Of a stretch of 64,000 nucleotides of DNA, positions 1 to 12,092 are shown one piece after another (the stretch's first letter is position 1; the number at the start of each line of letters is the position of its first letter). The position numbers were made by a program, and so were the translations under genes. The notes under the pieces are model-generated. The model did no database searches, had not been told where the DNA came from, and was given only the letters and a program-made list of their open reading frames with translations. The DNA is from Chondrilla cf. caribensis (taxonomy: Eukaryota; Porifera; Demospongiae; Chondrillida; Chondrillidae): assembly GCA_964020155.1 (NCBI GenBank), contig OZ026548.1, forward strand, positions 772,501 to 836,500. The letters run 5' to 3'.

Positions 1-98
1 CACACTATACTGATGACATGCATCAAGTGAGAGTGATGAACAGCGTTTTACAAGTGACTCAATAAACCAGTTGATGATCACCAACTAGATGTGATAGT

Positions 99-1664
99 TC
101 AATGGAAGGCCTCATCTTGTGGAGGTTCCCAGCGTTCTCCTTGGAAACTATCATCATCTTCTTCAACCTCACCCTCTGCCTGTATTTCGTGATATTCACG
201 TCTTCTGGGGCAACAGCACCGTCGGATGAACTTGTAAGTGTAGTTAACGATAACACAAAACAACGGGAGATTTGGCAATGTCAATAACATTAAAGATAAA
301 ACCAAATATGAAGGATAATCACCAAATGTTATAAGAAACAAGCCATACAATACAACAATCAAAACCACATTCACCATGAGCAGGGACTCCACATAGTTGT
401 GTCTGCGACTCTCAAAAGGTTGGAACAAACTGTGAACAGCTAAAATGATAACTGTGAGAAGCAAAAATGAGAACATCTTATAGTAATTATTGTAAGGAAA
501 AGCTGTCACACTCCAAAGGGCTATTCTGTACAGAAGGTGTAATCCAGTGAAAAATTGCATTTTTGGTTTGTAGACTCCTTGAAACACATCAAACAGTGGA
601 GCTAGCTTGTGTAGTCTAGGGAGCTGGACTCTTCCTCTAGTTAGGTAGGAGGCTAGTGCTGGGACACCAGGGTGGTAGAAGAAGGGGAGGGAGAGGAGGA
701 CAGCTACACCGACCGAGATCCAGGCTGGAATGAAGTAGGGCAAGTATTGTTCAGAGTGTTTGGAGTCTAAACATAGAGATCGAGTAGCAGCGTGTTCATG
801 TGCACAGCAAATTGTTGCATTGTAGGTTAAGCCAGTAAAATAGTTGTAACCAGTACACCGACAAATGCTATCTGTCAATTCACATCTAAACAGAAGTCGG
901 AATGACACTTCCACCAGACTACCATACATGAGGATAGCAACTGAGCACATACCAGTCAACACTGGGCGCTGGGGGAGATGTCTCTCTCTCCAGTTACGTA
1001 CAGCACGACGTAGTTTAGCCCAAGGACTACGACAACACTGAAGAGGACACTGGGTACAGGTGGAAAGGAAGAAGGAGACAGCTACCAGTACACCAGCTAT
1101 CAGGACCTTCACATAACCAAGGGAATAGTGAGTGAGAGTTTGGGAGGGCAAGAGCACCTGCAAAGGAGCATTGAACAGTACAAGAAGTCCTGATACAGCT
1201 AGTATCAAAAGATTAGAACCATTGATGCAGGTATCACTGTACAAATTAATTGTCCCAATGTGAAACGAAGAAATATGAAACAAAACCACCAGGGCCTGGT
1301 ACATGAAGACCAGTGAGTGTCCTGGACCTGAAGCAAGATCAATGTTGAAGAACAAGATCAGAGGAACCAAGATGAGGACAGGGAGGGAGTCCAGGAAGGT
1401 GTAGAGGGGGAGGTCATCATCATCAACATCTGCACTCCCATTGTTACATTTGGTACAAGCAGAACAAACTTCTTGGATCTCATCTTCGTCAAAATACTGG
1501 TTCACATATTGGTCACTAGTACAACTATTGGAGAGAGGAGGTTTGTCAACTGGACCACAGGTACAACCACTGTACTGGAATTCAGTATAGTTACACTTAG
1601 TAATATCAGAGAACACTTCAGAAAAGAGACACAATCCCACAACAACAGAGACAATGATGTTCAT
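99..1664 (-). CDS. Array gene 1: Cys-rich ~10-pass membrane protein
   Basis: Intronless, 521 residues from the Met at 1,662-1,664. That Met starts a good signal peptide (about 1-19), and the TATA-like box lies about 105 bp upstream. The frame stays open to 1,787, but the extra 41 residues would overlap the promoter. In order: an ectodomain with seven cysteines and N-glycosylation motifs (about 20-80), then about ten hydrophobic segments. These are separated by a basic loop (KLRRAVRNWRERH), a second Cys-rich outer loop of the AATRS/EQYLPYF type, and a long cytosolic loop (about 40 residues, ending VYKPKMQFF). The tail has a Cys cluster (RRCCC, possible palmitoylation site) and an acidic end. 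Fold and function are not recognised. It resembles the multi-pass C-terminal module of large Cys-rich receptors in sponges and choanoflagellates, which is inference. Confidence 0.8.
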   Translation of the reverse strand: MNIIVSVVVGLCLFSEVFSDITKCNYTEFQYSGCTCGPVDKPPLSNSCTSDQYVNQYFDEDEIQEVCSACTKCNNGSADVDDDDLPLYTFLDSLPVLILVPLILFFNIDLASGPGHSLVFMYQALVVLFHISSFHIGTINLYSDTCINGSNLLILAVSGLLVLFNAPLQVLLPSQTLTHYSLGYVKVLIAGVLVAVSFFLSTCTQCPLQCCRSPWAKLRRAVRNWRERHLPQRPVLTGMCSVAILMYGSLVEVSFRLLFRCELTDSICRCTGYNYFTGLTYNATICCAHEHAATRSLCLDSKHSEQYLPYFIPAWISVGVAVLLSLPFFYHPGVPALASYLTRGRVQLPRLHKLAPLFDVFQGVYKPKMQFFTGLHLLYRIALWSVTAFPYNNYYKMFSFLLLTVIILAVHSLFQPFESRRHNYVESLLMVNVVLIVVLYGLFLITFGDYPSYLVLSLMLLTLPNLPLFCVIVNYTYKFIRRCCCPRRREYHEIQAEGEVEEDDDSFQGERWEPPQDEAFH

Positions 1665-1767
1665 CCTGATCTGTGTCCTCTGGTGAGCTTCTAGAACAAA
1701 CTGAGCTGAACTGACCACAACTACTGCTAACACGGGACTACACTGGAACAACGCCCCATCGTTATTA

Positions 1768-1777
1768 TTTATATAGA
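1768..1777 (-). promoter_or_regulatory. TATA-like box of array gene 1
   Basis: The minus strand reads CTATATAAAT about 105 bp upstream of the Met that opens the signal peptide. The same box lies at the same distance in genes 3 (9,815-9,824) and 4 (13,755-13,764), and as a weaker form in gene 2 (near 6,187). This favours the downstream Met in every copy. Confidence 0.5.
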
Positions 1778-1979
1778 TCACACACACATGAACATGATAC
1801 TATAAAATGATGCAGACCTCATTAATGACATTCATAGCTCCCCAAGGGGCAAGGAACTGAACTGAACTGACCACAGCTAATGCTATCACGACTATAATAG
1901 ACCATATGCATAGTCACGCCCACCGCCCTGAATAATGGGGTCACCAGGGGTCACTGGTGAACGAGTTCACATGAATGTA

Positions 1980-2383
1980 CAGTATGGTTACCTTTTTTCA
2001 GTTAACAGTTAACCGTTATCTGTTAACTGGTAGTTTTCTCATAACATAATCATTAATACGTAACGTTATTACCAAATGATGGCTGCAAATTGCGTAACTC
2101 ACGAACGGTCCATCGTAGAGTTGGTAGACTTGTTCCAGGAAGACAAAAGATCCTCCCGTGTCTTTTGCACTTTTGAATCGTTACTCAAATGCTCGCCTTC
2201 GATACTTTAAGTCATTCTTTTTCAACGATTAAAAATTTATATCGTACCATTGACGGTTATCTGTTAACGGTTATCGGTTAATGGTTACCAAAAATCAGTT
2301 AACTTTTAACCAATAAGCGTTAACTGTTATTGGATTAACAGGTAAATTTTTTACACTAATGTTTATTTTTTTGGACCGTACTG
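1980..2383. mobile_element. MITE, GTTAAC-rich family A, copy 1
   Basis: A 404-bp non-coding element flanked by TA (1,978-1,979 and 2,384-2,385). The ends are inverted (CAGTATGGTTACC at left, GGACCGTACTG at right). Both subterminal regions carry repeated AACCGTTA/GTTAAC phrases in opposite orientation. The centre matches the elements at 22,229-22,669 and, inverted, at 47,690-48,139. No transposase is present. Confidence 0.75.
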
Positions 2384-4275
<1,892 letters not shown>

Positions 4276-4520
4276 TGTGTCCACGTGGATGCATCATCTC
4301 ACTAATCCTGAACATCGGAACATCATCAATACAATTATCACTACACAACACATTATAAAGTCAACACAACACTAGAATCTACCATGTTGTCCAGTTGCTA
4401 CACACTCTACTACTTCAACATACACACTATACTGATGACATGCAGCAAGTAAGAGGGATGAACAGCGTTTTACAAGTGACTCAATAAACCAGTTGATGAT
4501 CACCAACTAGATGTGATAGT

Positions 4521-6080
4521 TCAATGGAAGGCCTCATCTTGTGGAGGTTCCCAGCGTTCTCCCTGGAAACTATCACCATCCTCTTCAACCTCATCCTGTG
4601 CCTGTATTTCGTGATATCCACGTCTTCTGGGGCAACAGCACCGACGGATGAGCTTGTAAGTGTAGTAGGTAATAACACAAAAAAATGGGAAATTTGCCAA
4701 TATTCCGGCCATTGGAAACAAATCAAACCCAAAGTTTACCAATTGAAGAAAAAAGCTAAAGCTATACAATACAGCAATCAAGACCACATTCACCATGAGC
4801 AGGGTCTCCACATAATTGTGTCTGCGACTCTCAAAAGGTTGGAACAAACTGTGAACAGCAAGAATGATAACTGAGAGAAGCAAAAATGAAAACATCTTGT
4901 AATTATTGTAGGCAAAAGCTGCCGCACTCCAAAGGACTATTCTGTACAGAAGGTACAATCCGGTGAAAAATTGCATTTTTGGTTTGTAGACTCCTTGAAA
5001 CACATCAAACAGTGGAGCTAGCTTGTGTAGTCTAGGGAGCTGGACTCTTCCTCTAGTTAGGTAGGAGGCTAGTGCTGGGACACCAGGGTGGTAGAAGAAG
5101 GGGAGGGAGAGGAGGACAGCTACACCGACCACGATCCAGGCTGGAATGAAGTAAGGCAAGTATTGTTCATAGTGTTTAAAGTCTAAACATCGAGATCGAG
5201 TAGCAGCGTGTTCATGTGCACAGCAAATTGTTGCATTGTATGTTACGTCAGTAAAAAAGTTGTAACGAGTACACTGACAAACGTTATCTGTCAATTCACA
5301 TCTAAACAGAAGTCGGAATGACACTTCCACCAGACTACCATACATGAGGATAGCAACTGAGCACACACCAGTCAACACTGGGCGCTGGGGGAGATGTCTC
5401 TCTCTCCAGTTACGTACAGCACGACGTAGTTTAGCCCAAGGACCACGACAACACTGAAGAGGACACTGGGTACAGGTGGCAAGGAAGAAGGAGACAGCTA
5501 CCAGTACACCAGCTATCAGGACCTTCACATAACCAAGGGAATAGTGAGTGAGAGTTTGGGGGTGCCAGAACCACTGTAAAGGAGCATTGAACAGTACAGG
5601 AAGTCCTGATACAATTAGGATCCAAAGATTTAAACCATCGAAGCAGGTATCAATGTACACATTACTTGTCCCAATGTGAAACAAAGCCACCAGGGCCTGG
5701 TACATGAATACCAGTGAGTGTCCTGGACCTGAAGCAAGATCAATGTTGAAGAACAAGATCAGAGGAACCAAAATGAGGACAGGGAGGGAATCCAGGAGGA
5801 TGTAGAGGGGGAGGTTGCTGGCTAAGGGATTTGGGAGCCACCAATCATCTGTAGGTTTATTGATACATGTAGTGCAAGCAGAACAAACGTCTTTAATATC
5901 AAATTGGTCAGAATACTGGTTCACATTTTGGTCACTAGTACATTGCCCTACAGTAGATATGTCAGCTGGACCACAGGTACAATCACTAAACCAGATATCA
6001 GTATAGTTACACTTAGTAGTATCAGAGAACACTTCAGAAAAGAGACACAATCCCACAACAACAGAGACAATGATGTTCAT
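4521..6080 (-). CDS. Array gene 2: Cys-rich ~10-pass membrane protein
   Basis: Intronless, 519 residues from the signal-peptide Met at 6,078-6,080; the frame is open to 6,254. Architecture as gene 1: signal peptide 1-19, seven-Cys ectodomain to about 88 with an added Trp-rich piece before TM1, about ten membrane segments, basic loop after TM4, Cys-rich outer loop after TM5, long cytosolic loop after TM6, CCC cluster and acidic tail ending EAFH. It shares the AATRS/EQYLPYF form of the second outer loop only with gene 1. The core from the long loop to TM7 is nearly identical to gene 1 at the nucleotide level, while the ectodomain and the TM9-TM10 region differ. Function unknown. Confidence 0.82.
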   Translation of the reverse strand: MNIIVSVVVGLCLFSEVFSDTTKCNYTDIWFSDCTCGPADISTVGQCTSDQNVNQYSDQFDIKDVCSACTTCINKPTDDWWLPNPLASNLPLYILLDSLPVLILVPLILFFNIDLASGPGHSLVFMYQALVALFHIGTSNVYIDTCFDGLNLWILIVSGLPVLFNAPLQWFWHPQTLTHYSLGYVKVLIAGVLVAVSFFLATCTQCPLQCCRGPWAKLRRAVRNWRERHLPQRPVLTGVCSVAILMYGSLVEVSFRLLFRCELTDNVCQCTRYNFFTDVTYNATICCAHEHAATRSRCLDFKHYEQYLPYFIPAWIVVGVAVLLSLPFFYHPGVPALASYLTRGRVQLPRLHKLAPLFDVFQGVYKPKMQFFTGLYLLYRIVLWSAAAFAYNNYKMFSFLLLSVIILAVHSLFQPFESRRHNYVETLLMVNVVLIAVLYSFSFFLQLVNFGFDLFPMAGILANFPFFCVITYYTYKLIRRCCCPRRRGYHEIQAQDEVEEDGDSFQGERWEPPQDEAFH

Positions 6081-6254
6081 CCTAATCTGTGTCCTCTGGT
6101 GAGCTTCTAGAACAAACTGAACTGAACTGACCACAACTAGTGCTATCATGGGACTATAATACAGGAACAACGCCCCATCATTATTATTTATATTGATCAT
6201 ACACACATGAACATAATACTGTAATATGATGCAGACCTTATTAACGACATTCAC

Positions 6255-7412
6255 AGCTCACCAAAGGGCAACCAACTGAACTGAACTGACTACAGCTAAT
6301 GCCATCAGGGAACTATGATTATAGGACCAGTGCTGTGGTAGGTACTATTATAATAAGTCATGGGTACATGAGCAAAACTGCTGAGTGTAGGCGATGTTAA
6401 TTAATTGTGACCTTCCGAGAGTGAGTTCCAGCCCACGCAGCTAACTGGACCGAGGTGTGACAATGAAATTATCATATCATACCCCCTTTGGTCAAAATTT
6501 CAAAGTTACATTACAAATATCAAGAGCATTGGACATGATATTGCCAATCAAATCTAACAATTTACATTTATATTTAACAATAAAGTTCAAAAATTGACTT
6601 CATCTACGATTTTGGATTCTTAAATTCTCACAATTCCTTCCAAAGATGGCTGGATACTGAAGTATGTATTTCCTATGGTGATATCACCCATTGTGGGATC
6701 CATTTTAACAGGCATTTCATTGCAACATCACCACATCAATGTGACAATGTTCTGTATAAAATCTACCTATCAACATTTCGCAAGGTTCTGCACTTAGTTC
6801 ACACCTGGTATATTAATATCACACAGGAGAGTAGAAACCAACTTCAATAATGACATTCATTTCCTTCACTAATGATATTCATACCCTTCACTAATGATAT
6901 TCATACCCTCTGATGGGAACCACCCTACAGATGTTCAATATACCAATTCAATGTTACTCATAAACATTCTCACAACACAATGAATTGGATTCAGTCAGAG
7001 ATTGGGTCAGTGATGGTCATAACTGGAGCACATGCCAATCACATGACAGTCACATGTAATATGGAACACTTTATCACAGCAATAGGACATGACATGCACA
7101 CACAGACATATTCCCAACACACTCAAGGTACACACACACCTAAAGTACAGTATTAACTTTGGACTAGTTGGATAGAAAACTATCAGTTTGGTGTGAGGAA
7201 CATAGAGGAGACATTTTAGGATCTGGCTTAGAGAGACTATTTCATTTCTAGGCTCAGTCCTGGTCACATGTGGCTCACCTGCCAGTCACATGTGTTAAGT
7301 AGTTCACACAGTAGCACACATTCTAATAAATAGGATAAGATATGTACACACAGACCCTTCCCCAACACACCCAAGGTACACACCCACCTACAGTACTTGA
7401 ACTTTTGGACTA
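6255..7412. repeat. Array spacer between genes 2 and 3
   Basis: Non-coding. It is the sister of 2,900-4,080, including the caatcacatgacagtcacatg-like phrases and the 'cccaacacac..aaggtacacac' phrase, which recurs in every unit. No gene is visible on either strand. Confidence 0.6.
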
Positions 7413-7588
7413 CAGGTGAACCTCTCTATTACAAACCCCTGAAATGTGGAAACCTCTATAATCAGGACACCATTCTGTGTCCCAGTGTAGTACTGAAGTG
7501 TATAAAATGACCTCTGAATTGAGGAAACCTCTGTAATAAGGACTAAAAATTAAGGTCCTAAAGTGTCCTTAATAGAGAGGTTCCAGTG
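7413..7588. mobile_element. Tigger/pogo-like MITE
   Basis: 176 bp with TIRs beginning CAGGTGAACCTCTCTATTA (left) and CACTGGAACCTCTCTATTA (right, reverse complement), and a TA duplication at 7,411-7,412 and 7,589-7,590. The sister unit near 4,060 keeps the uninterrupted site (ggactagttgg). TIRs starting CAGT-GAACCTC and TA target sites are typical of the pogo/Tigger branch of Tc1/mariner. Confidence 0.85.
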
Positions 7589-7678
7589 TAGTTGGAATGA
7601 GAACCTTCTATGTAGTATGAAGGACAGAGTAGCCATTGTTAAGTGTCTGGCTGAGCGAGACTACTTTATTGACATGCT

Positions 7679-7679
<1 letters not shown>

Positions 7680-7750
<71 letters not shown>
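7680..7750. repeat. (GT)n microsatellite
   Basis: About 35 GT units in the 3' flank of array gene 3, at the same unit position as the tract at 4,171. Confidence 0.95.
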
Positions 7751-7752
<2 letters not shown>

Positions 7753-8166
7753 CAGGCATAATTCCTTCATTAAGCTTTACTGAGGTAAGGTAAAGGCAAG
7801 GCTCAGCTCAATGGATGTCAACATTGACTACCAGCATCAATAGACACACTGTATGTATGTACCAACATGTGCATGTGCATCACTACATTATCATACATTA
7901 TTGCATTGAGCAAGTCAGTAAGTTCACACAAAATCGACGTGATCTCACTAATCCTGAACATTGGAACATCATCAATACAATTATCACTACACAACACATC
8001 ATAAAGTCAACACAACACTAAAATCTACCATGTTGTCCAGTTGCTACACACTCTACTACTTCAACATACACACTATACTGATGACATGCATTAAGTAAGA
8101 GTGATGAACAGCGTTTTACAAGTGACTCAATAAACCAGTTGATGATCACCAACTAGATGAGCTAGT

Positions 8167-9712
8167 TCAAAAGAAGGCCATATCTTGTGGAGGTTCCAAG
8201 CGTTCTCCTTGGAAATGATTATCATCCTCTTCAACCTCACCCTCTGCATGTATTTCGTGATATTCACGTCTTCTGGAGCAACAGTAACGTCTGATGAGCT
8301 TGTAAGTGTAGTAAACAACAACACAAAACAGAGGGAGATTTGCCAATATTCCAACCATTGAAAATATCTCTAACCCAAAGTTTACTAATTGAAGAAACAA
8401 TCCATACAATACAGCAATCAAAACCACATTCACCATGAGCAGGGTCTCCACATAAGTGTGTCTGCGATTCTTGAAAGGTTGGAACAAACTGTGGACAGCT
8501 AGAATGATAACTGAGAGAAGCAAAAATGAGAACATCTTATAACTATTGTAGGCAAAAGCTGCTGCACTCCAAAGGGCTATTCTGTACAGAAGGTGTAATG
8601 CAGTGAAAAATTGCATTTTTGGTTTGTAGACTCCTTGAAACACATCAAACAGTGGAGCTAGCTTGTGTAGTCTAGGGAGCTGGACTCTTCCTCTAGTTAG
8701 GTAGGAGGCTAGTGCTGGGACACCAGGGTGGTAGAAGAAGGGGAGGGAGAGGAGGACAGCTACACCGACCGAGATCCAGGCTGGAATGAAGTAAGGCAAG
8801 TGCTGTGGAGAACCCCAACATAGAGACTGAGAAGAAGCAGTGTAATCATGCATACAGCAAAAAGTTGCATTGTAGGTCATGTCATTAAAATTGCTGTATT
8901 GAGTACAATGACACATGTTATCCGGCAATTCACATCTAAACAGAAGTCGGAATGACACTTCCACCAGATTACCATACATGAGGATAGCAACTGAGCACAC
9001 ACCAGTCAACACTGGGCGCTGGGGGAAATTATTCTCTCTCCAGTTACGTACAGCACGACGTAGTTTAGCCCAAGGACCACGACAACACTGAAGAGGACAC
9101 TGGGTACAGGTGGCAAGGAAGAAGGAGACAGCTACCAGTACAACAGCTATCAGGACCTTCACATAACCAAGGGAGTAGTGAGTGAGAGTTTGGGGGTGCC
9201 AGAACACCAGTAAAGGAACATTGCACAGTACAGGAAGTCCTGATACAACTAGTATCCCAAGATTACCACTGGTGCAGCCCTCATAGCCCTGATTATATGG
9301 TGGAATGTGATACAAAGCCACCAGGATCTGGTACATGAAGATCAGTGAGTGTCCTGGACCTGAAGCAAGATCAATGTTTGAAGAACAAGATCAGAGGAAC
9401 CAAGATGAGGACAGGGAGGGAATCCAGGAAGATGTAGAGGGGGAGGTTGCTGGCTGAGGGATTTTGGAACCACCAATCATCTGTAGTCATATTGATACAT
9501 TTAGTACAAGTAGAGCAAACTTTTTGTTTCTCAAATTGGTCAGAATACTGGTCCTCATTTTGGTCACTAGTACATTGCCATACAGTAAATATGTTAACTG
9601 GATCACAGGTACAACCACTATACCGGAAATCAGCATAGTTACACTTAGTAGTATCAGAGAACACTTCAGAAAAGAGACACAATCCCACAACAACAGAGAC
9701 AATGATGTTCAT
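8167..9712 (-). pseudogene. Array gene 3: frameshifted membrane protein copy
   Basis: A full-length paralogue whose frame is broken once. The upstream part (9,371-9,712 from the signal-peptide Met) encodes signal peptide, seven-Cys ectodomain and TM1. The downstream part (8,167 to about 9,375) encodes TM2 to the acidic tail. At 9,377-9,379 there are three T where all sister genes have two, directly after TM1 (LILFF). The +1 gives a stop two codons later. Both parts otherwise look well preserved, so this is a very recent pseudogene, an allele, or a base-calling error in a short homopolymer. The second outer loop is the TASSQSLCWG type. Confidence 0.8.
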
Positions 9713-9829
9713 CCTAATCTGTGTCCTCTGGTGAGCTTCTAGAACAAACTGAACTGAACTGACCACAACTAGTGCTATCATGGGACTATATAGGAACAAT
9801 GACCCATTGTTATCATTTATATAGATCAC

Positions 9830-9941
9830 ACATACATGAACATAATATTATATGATGCAGATTGCATTAATGAGATTCATAGCTCCCCAAGGGGCATCCA
9901 CCACAAATATTCCCAAAGACATAAGAATATTACATAAAGTA
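9830..9941. repeat. 5' flank of array gene 3
   Basis: The sequence is shared with 13,770-13,880 and 20,340-20,457 (phrase 'gctccccaaggggcatcc'). It is the promoter-distal flank of the duplicated unit and holds no ORF. Confidence 0.5.
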
Positions 9942-10444
9942 CCGTATATCTTCTAAAATTTCGTCACCTGACGAAACCCAAAAATTTCGTCATTTGGTTG
10001 GGTTAGAAGAGTTTTACTGCCTTCTAAACAAAGCGACGAAACCTTAGAAGACTGGACGAAACCTTAGAAGACTCGACGAACCTATAGAAGAAAAGAACTG
10101 CGATCATGATTTAACCGTTTCTACGTAGCTACTTTCGAACTGGCGTCGGCCTTTGAATTTGCCATCGTGTCTTCTGTTTGTGGTCACCACATATACAAAG
10201 AATTGTGGAATCCCGTCATTGGAGAAGTGTTCAGCTGTGAACACGAAGCAGGAAACGAGCACGATCGGTCCGCTATACTCAAACAATAGAACCCTGTGGC
10301 TAATGGCCATGTTAAATTTCATCATTCCCAACAGAGATGACGAAACCTTAGAAAAACAGAGAAACGTCGAATTTTAGAAGCGGTTCCACCACATAAATCA
10401 GGATGACGAAACATTAGAAGGATGAAATTTTAGAAGATATACGG
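9942..10444. mobile_element. MITE, 503 bp, TA target
   Basis: Ends are CCGTATATCTTCTAAAATTT and its inverted counterpart, with TA at 9,940-9,941 and 10,445-10,446. The sister unit at about 20,455 has the empty site (aaagtacttcattttcatc). Internally the element repeats short phrases such as 'gacgaaacctta'. The open frames inside it show no known domain. Confidence 0.85.
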
Positions 10445-10563
10445 TATTTCATTTTCATCACAAACATCCACATTTAGTGGGTTCAGTCAAACCTTACTGA
10501 TGCTGCTTATAACTGGTGTACATGCTAATCACATGACAGTCACATGCTACATAGCACATTATA

Positions 10564-10769
10564 CCGTATAGCGGGAAATATTCGCAGGACAAAATTTTCG
10601 CGGATTTCGCGGTTCGCCTAACATCCGCGAAAATTTTATCCGCGAACTAGGCGTTTTCGCTGTTCTGTCGCGTGACTCTGACCAGCATCCGCAAAAATTT
10701 TATCTGCGAATTTTCATTTTTGGAGCCATATGCGAAAATTTTGTCCCGCGAAAATTTCCCGCTATACGG
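10564..10769. mobile_element. MITE, 206 bp, TTCGCGG family
   Basis: TIRs start CCGTATAGCGGGAAAT, with TA at 10,562-10,563 and 10,770-10,771. The sister units at about 13,995 and 20,573 keep the empty site (cattatattacagc). It is rich in TTCGCGG, like the elements at 19,775 and 20,688. Confidence 0.88.
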
Positions 10770-10944
10770 TATTACAGCAATTGGACATACACACACAGGC
10801 CCTTTCCCAACACACTCAAGGTACACACACACCTACAGTACTTGAACTAGTGGACTAGTTGGATTGAGAACCTTCAATGTAGCATGAAGGACGAAGTAGC
10901 CATTGTTAAGTGTCTGGCTGAGCAAGACTACTTCATTGACATAC

Positions 10945-10992
10945 TACCATAGAGCAGGAAATTTTCAAGGGACAAAATTATTGCGGATTGCG
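10945..10992. mobile_element. Truncated TTCGCGG-family MITE end
   Basis: About 48 bp resembling the left end of the element at 10,564 (accatagagcaggaaatttt...). It joins abruptly to a phrase that matches the 3' flank of array gene 5. No right end is visible. Confidence 0.4.
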
Positions 10993-11400
10993 ACTGAAAA
11001 TCCAATGTCCCCAGGGTTCCCAATAACCAAGCTTGCCCCTATTATATAAACACCACTCTGATTTCAATTGTGCTCAAATATATTCATCATGCATCATTGT
11101 GTACTTTCAGGTCCAAAGGTATGTAAACCACTGTTGACCTGGTCAATGAGCACAACAACACTCCCCTACCACATGACTCCAGTCAGGAATATTACATTAT
11201 ATTGTGTACATAGTCTTCTGCGACTCCACTACACTAGCTGGATGTGAGGCTCCAATAAGTAAACAAGTACCAGTATCAATAGACACACTGTCATGTACAT
11301 GTACATAGAAATAAACGAGAGCACTCCATGCCAAATACTGTCCATGAGAATGTACAAGATGAGTGGAGGATATCGATACACTAATGCTGTACTCAATGTG
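10993..11400. pseudogene. Solo 3' flank of a gene-5-like array copy
   Basis: About 370 bp matching 14,790-15,170, the flank that leads into the stop codon of array gene 5 (shared phrases 'ccaatgtccccagggttccc' and 'atgagtggaggatatcgat'). Similarity ends just where coding sequence should begin. A gene-5-type copy was therefore deleted, or only its flank was duplicated. Confidence 0.6.
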
Positions 11401-11464
11401 GGTTAGCTGTGCTACTTGATAAGGAGGGATGAAAGCAGTTAGGAGGATGGCCTTGATGTTTATG

Positions 11465-11490
11465 TACACACACATACACATACACACACA

Positions 11491-11528
<38 letters not shown>
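11465..11528. repeat. (CA)n microsatellite, interrupted
   Basis: CA repeats with a few TA interruptions. The flanks (phrase 'cagtataatggtcttcaca' and on) recur at 17,438-17,550 beside another tract. Confidence 0.9.
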
Positions 11529-11532
<4 letters not shown>

Positions 11533-12092
11533 AATGGTCTTCACAATAACGGTATGGATAACAGGAGCTAGGTTCCAATTGTTGCTATTCAGCTTTACAA
11601 TCGTGAATGTCAAAATATTATTATGGAGGCTTTCACATTGTAAGACAAAATGAATTATAGATCTAGAGAACAACATTTGATACGAACGCAAAATTATCGT
11701 TGAATATAATTATTATACATGTACATACATGTCACATGTGCAACCACCCAATTCAGGATTAGAAAAGCTACAACCTAAAGTACGGTGAATTGTCATGAAT
11801 CCACTGCAATTTGTTACAATACATTACCGCATTGAGCAACTCAGTAAGTTCACACAAAATCGACGTGATCTCACTAATCCTGAACATTGGAACATCATCA
11901 ATACAATTATCACTACACAACACATCATAAAGTCAACACAACACTAGAATCTACCATGTTGTCCAGTTACTACACACTCTACTACTTCAACATACACACT
12001 ATACTGATGACATGCAACAAGTAAGAATGATGAACAGCGTTTTACAAGTGACTCAATAAACCAGTTGATGATCACCAACTAGATGTGCTAGT

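Noticed and set aside
1400..1560. Calling the array ectodomain a TNF-receptor Cys repeat
   Set aside because: Seven cysteines with CxC and CxxCxxC spacing do not fit the six-Cys TNFR module, so no family name is given.
1665..1787. N-terminal extension of array gene 1 (and its equivalents in genes 2, 4 and 6)
   Set aside because: The frame is open, but it would run through the TATA-like box and place a good signal peptide in mid-protein. The downstream Met is preferred.
10104..10377. Two 74-75 codon ORFs overlapping on opposite strands
   Set aside because: They lie wholly inside the 503-bp MITE and resemble no protein.
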